From NCBI GenBank assembly GCA_963965975.1, contig OZ014421.1, forward strand, positions 4,453,001 through 4,517,000: 64,000 bases of DNA. Direction: 5' to 3'. This document shows positions 52,652-64,000 of the stretch, piece by piece. The notes under the pieces were generated by a model, which worked only from the letters and a program-made list of their open reading frames with translations, searched no databases and was not told the DNA's origin. Origin of the DNA: Xestospongia bergquistia. Lineage: Eukaryota > Porifera > Demospongiae > Haplosclerida > Petrosiidae. Each line of letters starts with the position of its first letter. The stretch's first letter is position 1. Made by a program: the position numbers and the translations under genes.

Positions 52652-53339
52652 TTAGAACATTGGCTGTCCAGAGAAGTTGTAACGACCTCCTCCAGGTGCT
52701 TCATTAAGAGTGACCTCCATTCCATTAGGAAAATTACTGAGGTCAAACTCAGTGAGAGCATTTGTGATCTCCAGAGAGGTGAAAACATCTCCAACACGCA
52801 TATTACGTACCACTCCAAAGAACAGCTTAGGCAGCACCACAAAGTCACTTTGGTTTCCAACATGAACATCAGGTTGAGTAACCAGAAGATGACCCTCTTT
52901 ATAGATACCAACATCAAACTTGCGTCCACTCCATGAAGCAGGAGGGACATTCTTGATAACAATAGTGTTGTTGGGATTTGGAGGAATACCAGATACTAAC
53001 AAAAAACAGAGATGTATTAAATGAAAACAATAAGTTTTTTGTCTTACTTTCTCTGAGTACAGCAGTGTCAGTAGCAGACTCTTGAGTGATTTCCCAAGTG
53101 CTTCCCAATTTTGCTGGGAAAGGTCCTGCAGTGATCAGTTGACCACCAGACCTATAAGTAGCACCAACAGACATTGCCACAGGATAGACAAACTGAACAC
53201 TAGTTTGTGCCCTGAGAACCTGCCAAGCAGCATAATAAACCATAGGAGTATTGATATTGAAGTTTTTGGTAAAGACAACTACTTCAAAGTCTACATTTGA
53301 GGTGGCATTGATAAACTTGATGGGAATATCAGTAGTCAT
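52652..53339 (-). CDS. Two-exon protein of unknown family (about 210 residues)
   Basis: Exon 53339-53048 joins exon 52995-52652 in phase through a 52-nt intron with GTAAGA and TTAG borders. The start ATG at 53339 begins MTTDIPIKFINATSNVDFEV. The composition is soluble and beta-rich, with many Val, Thr, Asn and Gly residues, no signal peptide, no transmembrane segment, and only sparse cysteine. Notable stretches are YRSGGQLITAGPFPAKLGST, NNTIVIKNVPPASWSGRKFD and LNEAPGGGRYNFSGQPMF. It looks like a beta-sandwich, but I do not recognise the family. Codon use and the short intron match its neighbours. It stands alone, with about 3.9 kb of gene-poor DNA on each side. Confidence 0.85.
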
Positions 53340-56300
53340 TTTTCTAGGTAGTCTCTATATAAGATGTTTTATTTGCGGACTGAAGCGGCTTAAAAGAATT
53401 AACTATATTCACAGCATCTGAGTTACACTCACGTGATCACAGCAGTTATAATGTAAATATAATGTCAATATTACAACAATTGTTTATTTGGTGGAATCTT
53501 GGTGGATTACCAGTGGAAGTTACATCTACAATTACAATGCTTTTACATCAAATTTGCAATAGTAAATGAATTCCAACAGTATTCCAATACATTTCCAATA
53601 GGTAAAAAACCATCAATATACCATACATTGTTTATTACACAAAAGTGCTGGGAAATTACCCATTGTAAACTCATTGTAAATCAGCTATATCCCATCACAT
53701 TTCCATCACATTTCCAAATGTTGGAAAACATATACCATACCCTGTGTTATTAGCACATAAAATTAATTATTATTAATAACAGCATACAACATTTTAATAC
53801 ACACCTTCCTATAAAGTGATGCCAGCCTGCTGTTGTTGCTTTGAGTTACTGATTGTGATGGTCTGATGTTCAGTGTTAATTAAGGTGAGATTTTGGCTAT
53901 GTATGATATAGATATATATATATAAAGAAACAGTGTCAATCAGTACACAGTTGAAAACATTACAGTACAAATGTATTCCGGAATATTATTTACTCACAAA
54001 ACAAAAAAATTAGGATACTGACATATTATGAATTACACAGATTTCACATGATTTCAAAAAGTCTATAAATAAGTCAATAAAGCATTTCGCATAGTCGTGT
54101 ATTGGAGCTCTCATCAGTGAAGGTTATCTGTGATTGATTTTCCTTATTTTCCTACACAATAAAATTACTAATTAATGATCTAACAAAGTATTTCTTGTCA
54201 TTTCTTTATGAGTTCATTTATTGTTTTGTTTGTTACATAATTATTATGCATATTCAAATACCCAATGAAAATAATCAGTAGAATTAATGCCTTTCATTTC
54301 CCAATGACATTACTATAGTTATCGTTCTCTAGTCAATTGTACCTCTTCAAAACAGAATATATTAAAGTATGTAATTATAGGAGGTGACTTAAATGAATTC
54401 ATTAGTGCAGTTAGCTTCGTGAATTCCTTGTAACATTTGTTGTAACTGTCTAACTATCAACAACAACAAGAAAAGAATAAATAAAGATGTCTTTTCGATT
54501 TTAAGCTTTAGTTTCAAGTAGTTAGCTTGTTACAACTATGCTTTCATTATATTCACATACAATTACTTGAATCAGGTGCAGTCTGTAAATCTGCAAGGCA
54601 GCAAATCTGTAATTCTACTAATCTGTAATAAAAATTAATAAAATACAGTACATGTAAATATGTCCTTCCAATTCCTCTAATACAGTAAAGTGTGAAAAAT
54701 CAAACACAGTTAATAATTAGGCAATGTCTAGAGTTAGTAATAATGTCAATAGATTGCTGTACTTAATAGGAATTAATACTGTACCCTAGACTCTAAACCT
54801 TAAAGATCAGAACTTGAATGTGTTAATTCTGTGTTAAAGTACAGCATTAGACTACTTAAACTAATATCTAATGTAACCATCATATCATTCTGGTCTATAA
54901 TTATAAAAGTTTAATTATGCCCAAAGTACATTGCATTATGTAGGATAGAGTTAGTCCATCCACTGTGTTCTCCCTTCAGTATAAGTAACTTTCTGGTACT
55001 ACTCTTTTAGGACAGTAAGCAACTTCTTCCAAGTCTAGCTTGGGAACCAGGGGTTTATTGATATCATGTCCATTACAAAGAATGTGAAAACAAGATAATA
55101 GGGATGGCAGATACATCATCACTACATAATATCACAAGTAAACACAAAGAAACTGTTAACTGACTATGAAAATGCAGTATGTTAGTACATTTTGTCTTGG
55201 ATAGTTAGATAGTGATGATACAACTGCCATCCCTATTATTTTTGTTACATTCTTTGAAAAGCACTGACATTAATTGTCCCTATATTAACTCCATTTATAG
55301 TAAATGCATTTTATCACTTGTGATTATATTTATTGCCTATATCAGATATTTTGTATTCTTACTACGAGCTTTGAAAGGTTTTCAATCATATTCCATTGTC
55401 ATATGTATAGATGGACACAAATATTTCATCAAGTCAAGTGTTTGTTTTATAAAGATACAAATCAATTTGTTGTATGAACATATAATGACAAAGATGTAAT
55501 TATTAGTTACATAATTAAAGAAATATTTAGAATGTACAGAAGATTAAGCTAAAGTAAAACATTGTGAGAATTGATTAGCTTTGGAATTATAATTTCTTTC
55601 AAAAGAGTTAGGAAAGTAGTCTTGAGCCATGCCAAGTCCACTCACTACAGGAGTATGTTATCCTAGAAGTCTTATGTATGTTAATAATGATATCAAACAT
55701 GTAACTTTAATCTCTTTTGATTATTATTGACTTTGTTCAGTTACTTCTGTAGTGATTATTATTTCTGGCCATTAAAATAACATCTGTTGCCATGACAACA
55801 ATTTCATTAAAGTAGATATGTCTTACCTTTTATGATCAGTTCATTGTCATTTTGTTATAAAGAGAGATAAGGTTAATAAACTGTTATAATAACTAGACAC
55901 TAAAACTACCAGTACAATATACAATGGATATAAATAGTAAAGTCATTATTAACCCTTAGAAGAAAGTTGTCACAAATTCATAACATCATTGTTTTAATTT
56001 AAATAACGAAAATTATAAATTTGTGTGTTTCTGTCTGCGTTCGTCTACCAAGCTTCAAATTTTTACCATTAGACAAATACTTGGTTCACTGACTATATAA
56101 TAATCTTAATCTGAATTAACTTAGAGGATGTGATACATGAATAGTATATGCCAAATATAAAGTAAGAGTCATGTACATACATCAGACCATCTACTTGTCC
56201 ATTCTATTTGTAAGACGTCATTAATTTTCATTATTTTAGACACAATGTCATATTATACTATTTATAGTCTCTGTATTCACATCTATTTTCTATGGATCCA

Positions 56301-57230
56301 TTTTATAGTTCATGATACTATATGTTTATATCACTAATGTATGTATCTCATAGTTTCTATTACTTTATTTGTATGTTACTAGTTTAGTATTCAAAAGCTC
56401 TATTAGAGTTGTTTGTTCCCTAAAAGCTTAAAAGAAAAGTTTGTCACAGACCTAAACTTCCAAATATTCATGTCAGTTCCTATAATGTGACAGTTAGAGC
56501 AGTGTGTACTATTGATATAACTGTCTGAGGAGATGAAGAAGAAGATAATGAGAGTAGTTAGGATTGGAGAAGAAAAGGAAGACACAAAATAAAGTAGAGG
56601 CATAAAGAGCTTCAATCCCATTGCCACAGTCAGTAATTCAATGACTGAAAGTACTTGATAGCTTGTTTTGTTCCTTAGGAATGCGGGTCCAACTTGTTGT
56701 GTCACTTCTCCAATATTAATATAAACCAGTTGTCTCATGACTATGACATCAGATTCATCTTTAGAAAACTCAGTCATATCATTTTTAACATTATAATAGT
56801 ATTTTTAATTAAGGTTTTGTAGCACATTCCTTTACACTCACAACTCATTTCTCATTATCACCTGTCAATATCAACTTAATGTGTATATATTTTGTGAACT
56901 GTTTCAATAATGTGTAATAACAAATGACTAAGAATAAACATTGTTGAAAAATAATTCTGCCAAAAAAGTTGACTTAATTAACAACTGAAGCACAATTGAA
57001 TAAGTGTCATTAACCCAAATGGAGACTAAAGAACATGTGAATTGTTTAAAATGGCTGATTAAGTATACAAAACCATAGTAAAAACAAGCAATTAGCATTT
57101 CCAAAATATTATTAATTTTAAAAAATGTAACAATCTAAGCAATGCAACACTATGTTCTAGTTCATTAATTTATTAGATTTAAAAAATAATGTCGCAAATA
57201 GTCATACTCAAAAAATAAAAAACCTTGATA
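53340..57230. other. Gene-poor region between the unknown gene and the ANK/Roc/death-domain gene
   Basis: About 3.9 kb without a recognisable gene. It holds a second dispersed-repeat copy (54994-55420). A 124-codon minus frame at 56777-56403 starts with ATG and contains one hydrophobic stretch, but has no family-like features and is weak. The rest is AT-rich. Confidence 0.55.
54994..55420. repeat. Dispersed repeat, copy B
   Basis: Same orientation and block order as 49859-50166, with about 130 bp of extra internal sequence (about 55232-55343) and a different spacer after the first block. Mismatches are scattered, so the copies are not recent. Confidence 0.8.
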
Positions 57231-60200
57231 TTAATCATTGAGTTTTGAGAGGAAGCATCGTATATTTTCAGCAGTGGATAAGTTGTCAACAGGAGGTGAC
57301 TCTACTGCTCTTATAATGTTACTCCATTTAACATTAGTAGGCTGACCATCAATCCATAATTGAAGAACATTAGAGAGTTTCTGCTCATCACTGAAATGAC
57401 TCATATGCAATGACATCAAAGCTCCATGCTTAACTTCAAGGGCTTCTCCTATTTCCTTCCACTTATAAGCAATAGGAGATAGTAGACGCATGAGTTGTAG
57501 TTTCTCTGGTTTACTCTCTATAATAATAATAACATACAAAATGTACAATGACAATGAGTACATATAACAAAACATGAATGTTTTATTTATTTATTTTTAA
57601 AATAAAGTAATGTTAGAGTAGAGGACTTGACATTGGTTTATAATACAGAGTATAATTAACCTCGCTGTGTGTGGGCGCATAGTGAGGTAGTCTGTCAGTG
57701 TGTGTGTGTGTGTGTGTCTGTTACCCAGGCAAATGGCTTTGAACTGTCAGCAAACACGGCATTGGTAGCCACCAAACTATAGTGGACGGTGGCAAAACTT
57801 CTGTACTTCTTATGAATACTGCCAAAAGGAGCATCAAACGAACAAAAAGCTTTAAAAGTCTGAAAAACCTTTGAAAAAAAGCACAGCTTTCAGTGAAGAC
57901 TCTAGAATTCAATAAAAACCTCCTGCATACAGCTTATGACATTTTCCAACTTTTTAAAGTGAGATGTTTTGCAAAATACTTCTTTGGAAAGTTATGCTAA
58001 CTTTTGGCAGTTATCTTTGTCAATACATTGAGCGCGAACTAAAAATACTAGCACCATAGCTGTCATTGGAGAATCACTAACTTTTACTAAAAAGTTGGAA
58101 AGTATTGGACCTTTTGTCAATTAGAGTGCAAAAAGTACCCAGTAGACGCACTAAAGAGAAATGCTGAGTCATCAATCATCTTATGCATCACTTAAGAAAC
58201 GTCACTTGAGGAGAATAAAGTCAGACCGCAGCGAGGTTAAGCACTTTAGTGCATTTCATTAAATAGGCAGCAAATAATTTTAATTGATGCATAAAATGCT
58301 TACCAGTATCTTTCACTTTTCTTTGAAGATGTATCTTTCTTACAAATTGTGGAGTAGCACTAGTAGTGTCTGTAGTTAAAAGTATTGCTAACAATGAAAG
58401 TAGTATATTGAGACATTAGCAATAATTATGTAGAGGTTTTACAAAAAATTGAATATTTTCTTAATGATTGTGATGTATTTATAAATAAACTTTAGGTAAA
58501 GGTAAAGCTAGATAATTATACACTAAAATCATTTAATTATCCATTTATTTATAAATGCAATATTCTTGAGATATTTAAAGTTATTATTACCATTTTGTGA
58601 CTCAATTTCTTGAACAATGCGAAGATGATCCATATCTTTCAGAGCTTCAATAAATTTTTTCCTAGTTGCTTTTCCTTTATCTAACCATGTCATTAACATG
58701 TCTTTACGAGCAGGTCCAGACTGATAATGGTTGTTCTTTTTGATTTCTTTCAGTACTGCATTCTTAATACCCAAATATACTCCTAACATTTCCCAATCTT
58801 CTATTTCTTTTGCAAACCTTATTAGGGCAACAAGGTGGGATTCATCTATATAATACAGAAATTTATTATCCCTCCAGTAGCTCCTAGCATAATGTATATA
58901 TTACTTACTGAGTGGTCCATCTGGTAGATTTGAGCTTACTGGAACAATTACTGGATCAGTCACTAAAGATAATTATGATTATTATATATATACAGTTATT
59001 GAGTAAGGACACATATTAACAGTATGTAGACTTGACAGTCTCACCTAATCTTTCACTTGCAACAATACTCATTTTGTGAGCTGATTTAGATGATTTGCAT
59101 GTAGATGTGACAGAGGAAGGATCTACAGCAGGTCAAACAAATGTCAACATTAATTAAAATAAGATGTTTAACTTACTAATTAGCCAACAAGTTTGTCTTT
59201 TATCAATCAATTGAAGTGTTGGGAGCTGTTTTTCAATACTGCATCTCATTAAAGGTGGCTTATGATCCCATGATATAATAACTGGATGTAACTTGTGCCC
59301 ATATTCTCTGTGTGCTTGTTTACAAGGGACAGTTACTTCAGCTTTGAGTACCTCTTCATCGTATGCCAATATATCAGCACAAGTTGATATAGCTTCGCAG
59401 ATAACATTGCGCAATTTAAAGCAATTTTCAGTCATACCATTGTAGTAGACCTCAATCCAATAGAATTGATCAACTATTAGGACAGAACCAAATAAGTCTT
59501 CGGAATAAAGTAAAACAGCATAACGAAGCTGTCTTGGAAATGCAATTGAACAACTATCTAATGAAAAATGCGGAGATTCTGTTCTGTCAACTAGAGCAAC
59601 AACAACAGCTGGAAACACACCCTAAAATAAATTTGCATGTATGACTAACAGAGTAAACATTATAAAAATTACAGAAATTTGAAGAATAAAAGATTTAAAA
59701 TTAAGAAATTAACAATGAGCACATGTAGAATCCTTATATTACTCACCTGAGGAACACTTTTACTTCTGAAGGTAATAATCATTGGATCACATTTCTTTTG
59801 AAAAAGAAGTATGTCTTTCCCTTTTGCTTGATTAGGTGGTAATACTACTGGCATGAAATAGCGCTTAACACCATCGGTTGTTGATAATGGAGTAACAATA
59901 CGCAGATATCGAAGTAACTTTAAAAAATCTTTTTTTGTGAGCAGTGAAGAAACAAACGGTAAGCACACGCTATCGAGTAAACATTCATCAAATACTCCAA
60001 ACTCACAAAATTCTCGCTGACTGTCTGGTGTTATTGACTTACCTTCAAGTAAAATATCCTTTAAGGAGTCTACAAATGATACACGTATCAATGCTGAGAT
60101 CATGTCCAGGAGATATTGAGGATTAGTAAAGAGCACCTTATGAAGGACATTTGGAAAATACAGGAACAAAGCCATGGTATGTAAGTGGGATAAAGACTTG

Positions 60201-63200
60201 AGGACATCATTTACATCCATACCAAGACTTACTCCAATACTACAACAAGATTCTAATGAGATCATTCCATGTTCCTCTTGTGAAACTTCTGTTTTCAAAC
60301 GCAATTCAAACATGTACCAACGTACTGGTATGGGTGAGGCAATTGCAATGTCTTTCTCATAGGACATAATATGCTGTCGAAGAGAAGATGATATTTTTTT
60401 TCGATTCCACCAGCAAAGATTATCAACAGGAAATATGAGCTCTTTTTGATCATCATTATGGAAAATAAAATGATCATGAAACTCACCAAGAGTAGACAAT
60501 AGCTGTTTATTCTTGTATTGTAATGGCTCATACAATCCTTTTTTCGCACCTTTAGTCTTGTCATAGTAAGTGCCAATGATCATAAAAAGAGGTAGCCTTG
60601 TCCTTCCTTTTACAACAATGGCATCCTTTGAGGAAACTACTGAACGCACAAAATGCTCTATCACTTGTAGGTTGTTCATCTGTAATTCACCAGGTTGATT
60701 AAGACACTTACCATTGAGTGAGTAAAAAAACCGAGGCTTTTCAAAGAGGCTTTCTGTTAATTTTGTACAAATTATATTTATGGTATTGCCACGAATAAAT
60801 GCTCGTGATACATCAGCAAATTGTGGCTGACCACCACTATCAAGAATATTTATCCACGTGGCTTTATGGCGGTTTTGTGGCATTTTTTGCTCTGCTAAAA
60901 TTTCTGATAATTTCCTAGAATATTGATCACTATCTTCATTGGTAATGATGGATGAGACTTCTTTAGCTGGGCTGGTGCTAGAAACTACAGGACTTGCAGA
61001 TTTATCTGATGAGACTGTTGTGTTCCTTGAAGATATAGGAAAGATAGTAAGATCCTTTGTTTCCTTTGATGTTTGTGCGGGATTTATGGTTGTAAAAGTA
61101 GCAGAATCCAATACTTTTGAATCACGTTCTGATATTGTTGATTTTATTGCAGTTGGCAACAGTAAAGTAGCACTGTGACTTTGATCAGTCAACTCAATAG
61201 TGCTCGTACTGGTTGTGATCTCTTCAGGTGATTCTGTAGATAATGTTGTTCCACTAGCATCCTCTGAAATAGTAGCATTGGTTTCCTGTTGTGAATCTTG
61301 CTCTAATGCGTGAATTGCATCTGACAGCATCCTTAGCAAGTCAAGACTAGTGACTTTTTCCCATATATTTCCTTCATTGCGTCCAGCTACCCTCTCTAAT
61401 GCTCGTATAGGTCTTGTTGCTAATGCTGTACTGTTGTGAAATTTAGGTGCACTCCAGTTGAACAGAAGTGACTTGAATGATGTTTTACCAACACAAGGTG
61501 GTCCCATTAGAACAAGTCTCATGTTAGTCAGTTGAACATTGCCTTTGTGGATGCCACGTTTGAAAATCCGTTGTAATGCTGTGGTAAAGAAAAGAAAAGG
61601 ATATTAGATCAATGATAGAATAAAGTATTGTGCTATTAGCATGTTAATATACTAATCATATTAATAAATATGCAATATACTAGTGTATTATTTCATATAA
61701 AAATAATTATATATTATAATTTTATTAAGATTGACGTTTTTATTAAATTGTTATTAAATATTTGCCTACACAGAATATTGCATATAGAAATAGAGGAAGC
61801 TACATTACTTTTTATTAAAAAGAAACCTCCATCAGTTAAGCTTCAACATTTCAATTATAGTGGCTAAATTTTTAAATGCCATTACTTAAAAATCTATTAT
61901 TTATTTTGTGTATACCTTCATATTAGCCATAATCATATATGTATTAGTATTGTCATGTATAGCTATTTAATTATGTCTTTATTCTATGGTTGTTATGGTA
62001 CTTTTAACTAAGAGAAAAAGAAATTAACACTATGTTGTAACCACTAACATATATTACTACTAATGAGTTTAATTTATTTTAAAATTGTGCATAACTGATT
62101 GGAATAACACAGATGCTTCAAAAGTTGTTTTCTTAGAATTATTTAATAATTATATTATTTTTAACAAATCACAAAATAAATGAACTACAATTAAGAAATA
62201 GAAAAAGGTTGTTAGCGAAAGATCATTACATACCAGCTAGTTAATACAATGCATAAAATTATTGATTATGCAGTAATAAAAATATATTATAAAATAAAGT
62301 TATTTCATATAGAGTTGTTGTTAAAAATAATGTATGATAAAGATACCTTCATCTATTATCAGCTTTGCAATGTTTCGATAGCCTCTAGTCTGAGCAACTT
62401 CAGCTGGAGTCATACCATCCTGAGTAAAAGATGTATTCAATAAAAGATACTAAAAGATACTTATAAATTAATATGGAATTTTGTATATAAATATATTTAA
62501 AAAACATTCACAGTGACCAAATAATTTTAATATAACTAGAATAAAATGATTTTATTGCTTAATTAAGTTAATACATAAGTCATCAATGTACTGTCAATTT
62601 ATTGGTATACCATTGGATCATATACAATTGTCAGAATAGATGCATGTTGACTTTATGATTCAAACTAACTAATAAGATAAACTGTGAATAATAATGTTGT
62701 TCAAGGAAAGTACTATAAACATAAGATATATACTATAATAATTAAGTTATTGCCAGCACTAAGTAACAAAATTATAAACATAAATATTGAGAAAAGGTTT
62801 TGGTACGCAACAATTAGAAATTGAACATTGACTTTAAAGTATACCATATTACACTGACGACAATGTGTTATGAGGTTGTTATTATCTTTCTGAATATGTG
62901 CATTTGCATCAAGACAATTGTACTAAAATAAGATAAGACAACAGACAGACTTAATTAATGTATATACTGTTGTCCAGGTGAACAGGGGCTACCAAAGAAG
63001 ACAAGTTAAGACATTGCAGTACCCATGCAAATATTTACTTCCATCTTTGCAGGTCTTAGAGATGTTACTATTTTAAATCACTTGTGAAGTCACACCTACA
63101 CAATTGTAATCAATAGACTATTCCAAATTGAAGTTTTCTGCTAGGAAAAGAAAAGAATAGTTGGCCAGATACTAAAAGTAAGTCAGGAACACATCATATA

Positions 63201-63358
63201 TGAATTTGGGCAGCTATAACGGAATATCTTCTATCAGAGCGTGAGTAAGTGAGTTACATATAATCTTAGAACAATAGCAACTATGTGATTTCCAGAAACA
63301 TGGAAGTAATTATTTGCAATGGAGGTACATCCTTCTACCTTACTTTTCATATGAGCTC
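57231..63358 (-). CDS. Ankyrin repeat - Roc/COR-like GTPase - double death-domain protein (5' end not resolved)
   Basis: Exons traced by phase: 63358-63258, 62922-62845 and 62419-62347 give degenerate ankyrin repeats (GCTSIANNYFHV, DGMTPAEVAQTRGYRNIAKL). Exon 61578-59747 gives a GTPase with P-loop MGPPCVGKTS, a long Ser/Thr-rich insert, switch motif ILDSGGQPQF, a G4-like IGTYYDKT and a COR-like region. Exon 59621-59177 continues it. Short linkers follow, then a death-like domain (about 58849-58586; ALIRFAKEIEDWEMLGVYLG) and a second death domain in the last exon (about 57517-57231; AYKWKEIGEALEV, KLSNVLQLWIDGQP, VKWSNIIRAVESP). The order ANK-Roc-COR-death recalls DAPK1 without the kinase, and MFHAS1-like proteins. 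A role in death or innate immune signalling is inference. The upstream exons and start lie further right. Confidence 0.82.
57656..58240. mobile_element. Probable piggyBac-type MITE with TTAA target sites
   Basis: A 585-bp segment in an intron of the ANK/Roc/death-domain gene begins TTAACCTCGCTG and ends CAGCGAGGTTAA. TTAA duplicated on both sides, directly next to inverted CCTCGCTG termini (9 of 10 bp matching), is the piggyBac insertion signature. There is no transposase frame inside, so it would be non-autonomous. It contains a TG microsatellite near 57696-57718 and is less AT-rich than its flanks. Confidence 0.6.
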
Positions 63359-64000
63359 CTATTGTAAACTATATAGACAATATATTAACATATTATGTTG
63401 TGTCATTGTATCAAAGCATCATCATATTTTATTTTCATCCTTTAATTTAATATAAGCTATCAACTTCATCTTTTGCTAATATCTCAAAGTTGAGTTTTGA
63501 TATTATATTGCTTGTATACACTTCAAAACAGCTTTATCCTATGGGAAGTTAACAACATATCACAATAAGCACTAGACATCAAAATATCTTCAATTATTTT
63601 TAATCACATGACATGCATGATTCTATTATCTATTCTTAGTACTCTTTTTCATGACTTTTCAAAGAAATGATATTATCTTCGTCATGAAGTTATTACAAAA
63701 TTCTACCTATTCATTTTATGGCAAAACATTTATCCTTTTCTGCTCCTTATTCCAAAGCACTAACAATAATATTCATAAAAGGCATGACATTTGTCCATGA
63801 ACATAATCAATGTGAGAATTATTTTAGTTGGTCAAATTTTTAAAAGTTAAGAGACAAGTTTTGGAATATAATTATGAATGTGTATAAACTCAGAATTCTA
63901 TGTAAAATATTATAAGGATATTAAATAATGTGTGTATTTCAAATAAACAGGTAGAGCAAATATGGTAGTCACATTCTCATTGTGAGAGAGGAAAAATATG
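63359..64000. other. Upstream sequence of the ANK/Roc/death-domain gene; no exon identified
   Basis: Further ankyrin exons or the promoter are expected here or beyond the window, because the exon at 63358 begins in mid-codon. I could not identify another exon with confidence in this AT-rich sequence. Confidence 0.4.

Noticed and set aside
53499-53753. 84-codon plus frame
   Set aside because: It starts with TTG and consists of AT-rich repetitive sequence with CCATCACATTTCC-like words; no sign of coding.
56403-56777. 124-codon minus frame with one hydrophobic stretch
   Set aside because: It has an ATG but no conserved motif, no splice partner and no signal peptide; kept only as a weak hypothetical and not listed as a gene.
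57721-57912. 63-codon frame inside the putative MITE
   Set aside because: Too short for a transposase and without any DDD/DDE-like motif; probably chance.

Overview
This window is compact, AT-rich animal nuclear DNA with about twenty protein-coding genes split by many short introns, often 42-60 nt. The gene content is metazoan: a fibrillar collagen with 54-bp Gly-X-Y exons, CCR4-NOT and GATOR2 subunits, a U11/U12 snRNP protein, ciliary proteins, and an ankyrin/GTPase/death-domain gene. With the very small introns and intergenic gaps, a demosponge such as Amphimedon is my best guess; that is inference, not a database match.

Left part (1-32.9 kb): fibrillar collagen 3' half (+), DDAH (-), ERAL1 mitochondrial GTPase (+), an unrecognised multipass membrane protein (-), PPIL3 (+), CNOT2 (-), WDR24 (+), catalase (-), CIMIP2B/FAM166B-like ciliary protein (+), TTC16 (-), QTRT1 (+) and SNRNP35 (+). 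Strands alternate almost perfectly, giving a chain of head-to-head pairs with tiny shared promoter regions.

Middle (33-48.7 kb): two intronless ASTE1 (asteroid/XPG-like nuclease) copies on the minus strand flank the circularly permuted GTPase GNL1 (+). The second copy begins 32 bp from the EI24 start codon. Then follow a cysteine-rich type I membrane receptor (+) with a nine-unit tandem array of 51-nt exons and 41-42-nt introns, and isovaleryl-CoA dehydrogenase (+).

Right part (48.7-64 kb) is looser: a 3.9-kb stretch without recognisable genes, a two-exon gene of unknown family (-), another 3.9-kb gene-poor stretch sharing a dispersed repeat with the first, and a long minus-strand gene encoding ankyrin repeats, a Roc/COR-like GTPase region and two death domains. 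One of its introns carries a probable piggyBac-type MITE. Its 5' end is not resolved.

Most genes are housekeeping and do not form one pathway. Several are mitochondrial or redox related (ERAL1, IVD, catalase) and two are cilium related (CIMIP2B, TTC16). Reading splice phases by hand revealed short exons that a simple ORF view misses: a mitochondrial presequence exon of ERAL1, a terminal catalase exon that supplies a PTS1-like tail, and start exons of PPIL3 (ATG only) and WDR24 (7 nt). These are predictions from splice signals and reading phase and have not been tested against transcripts.
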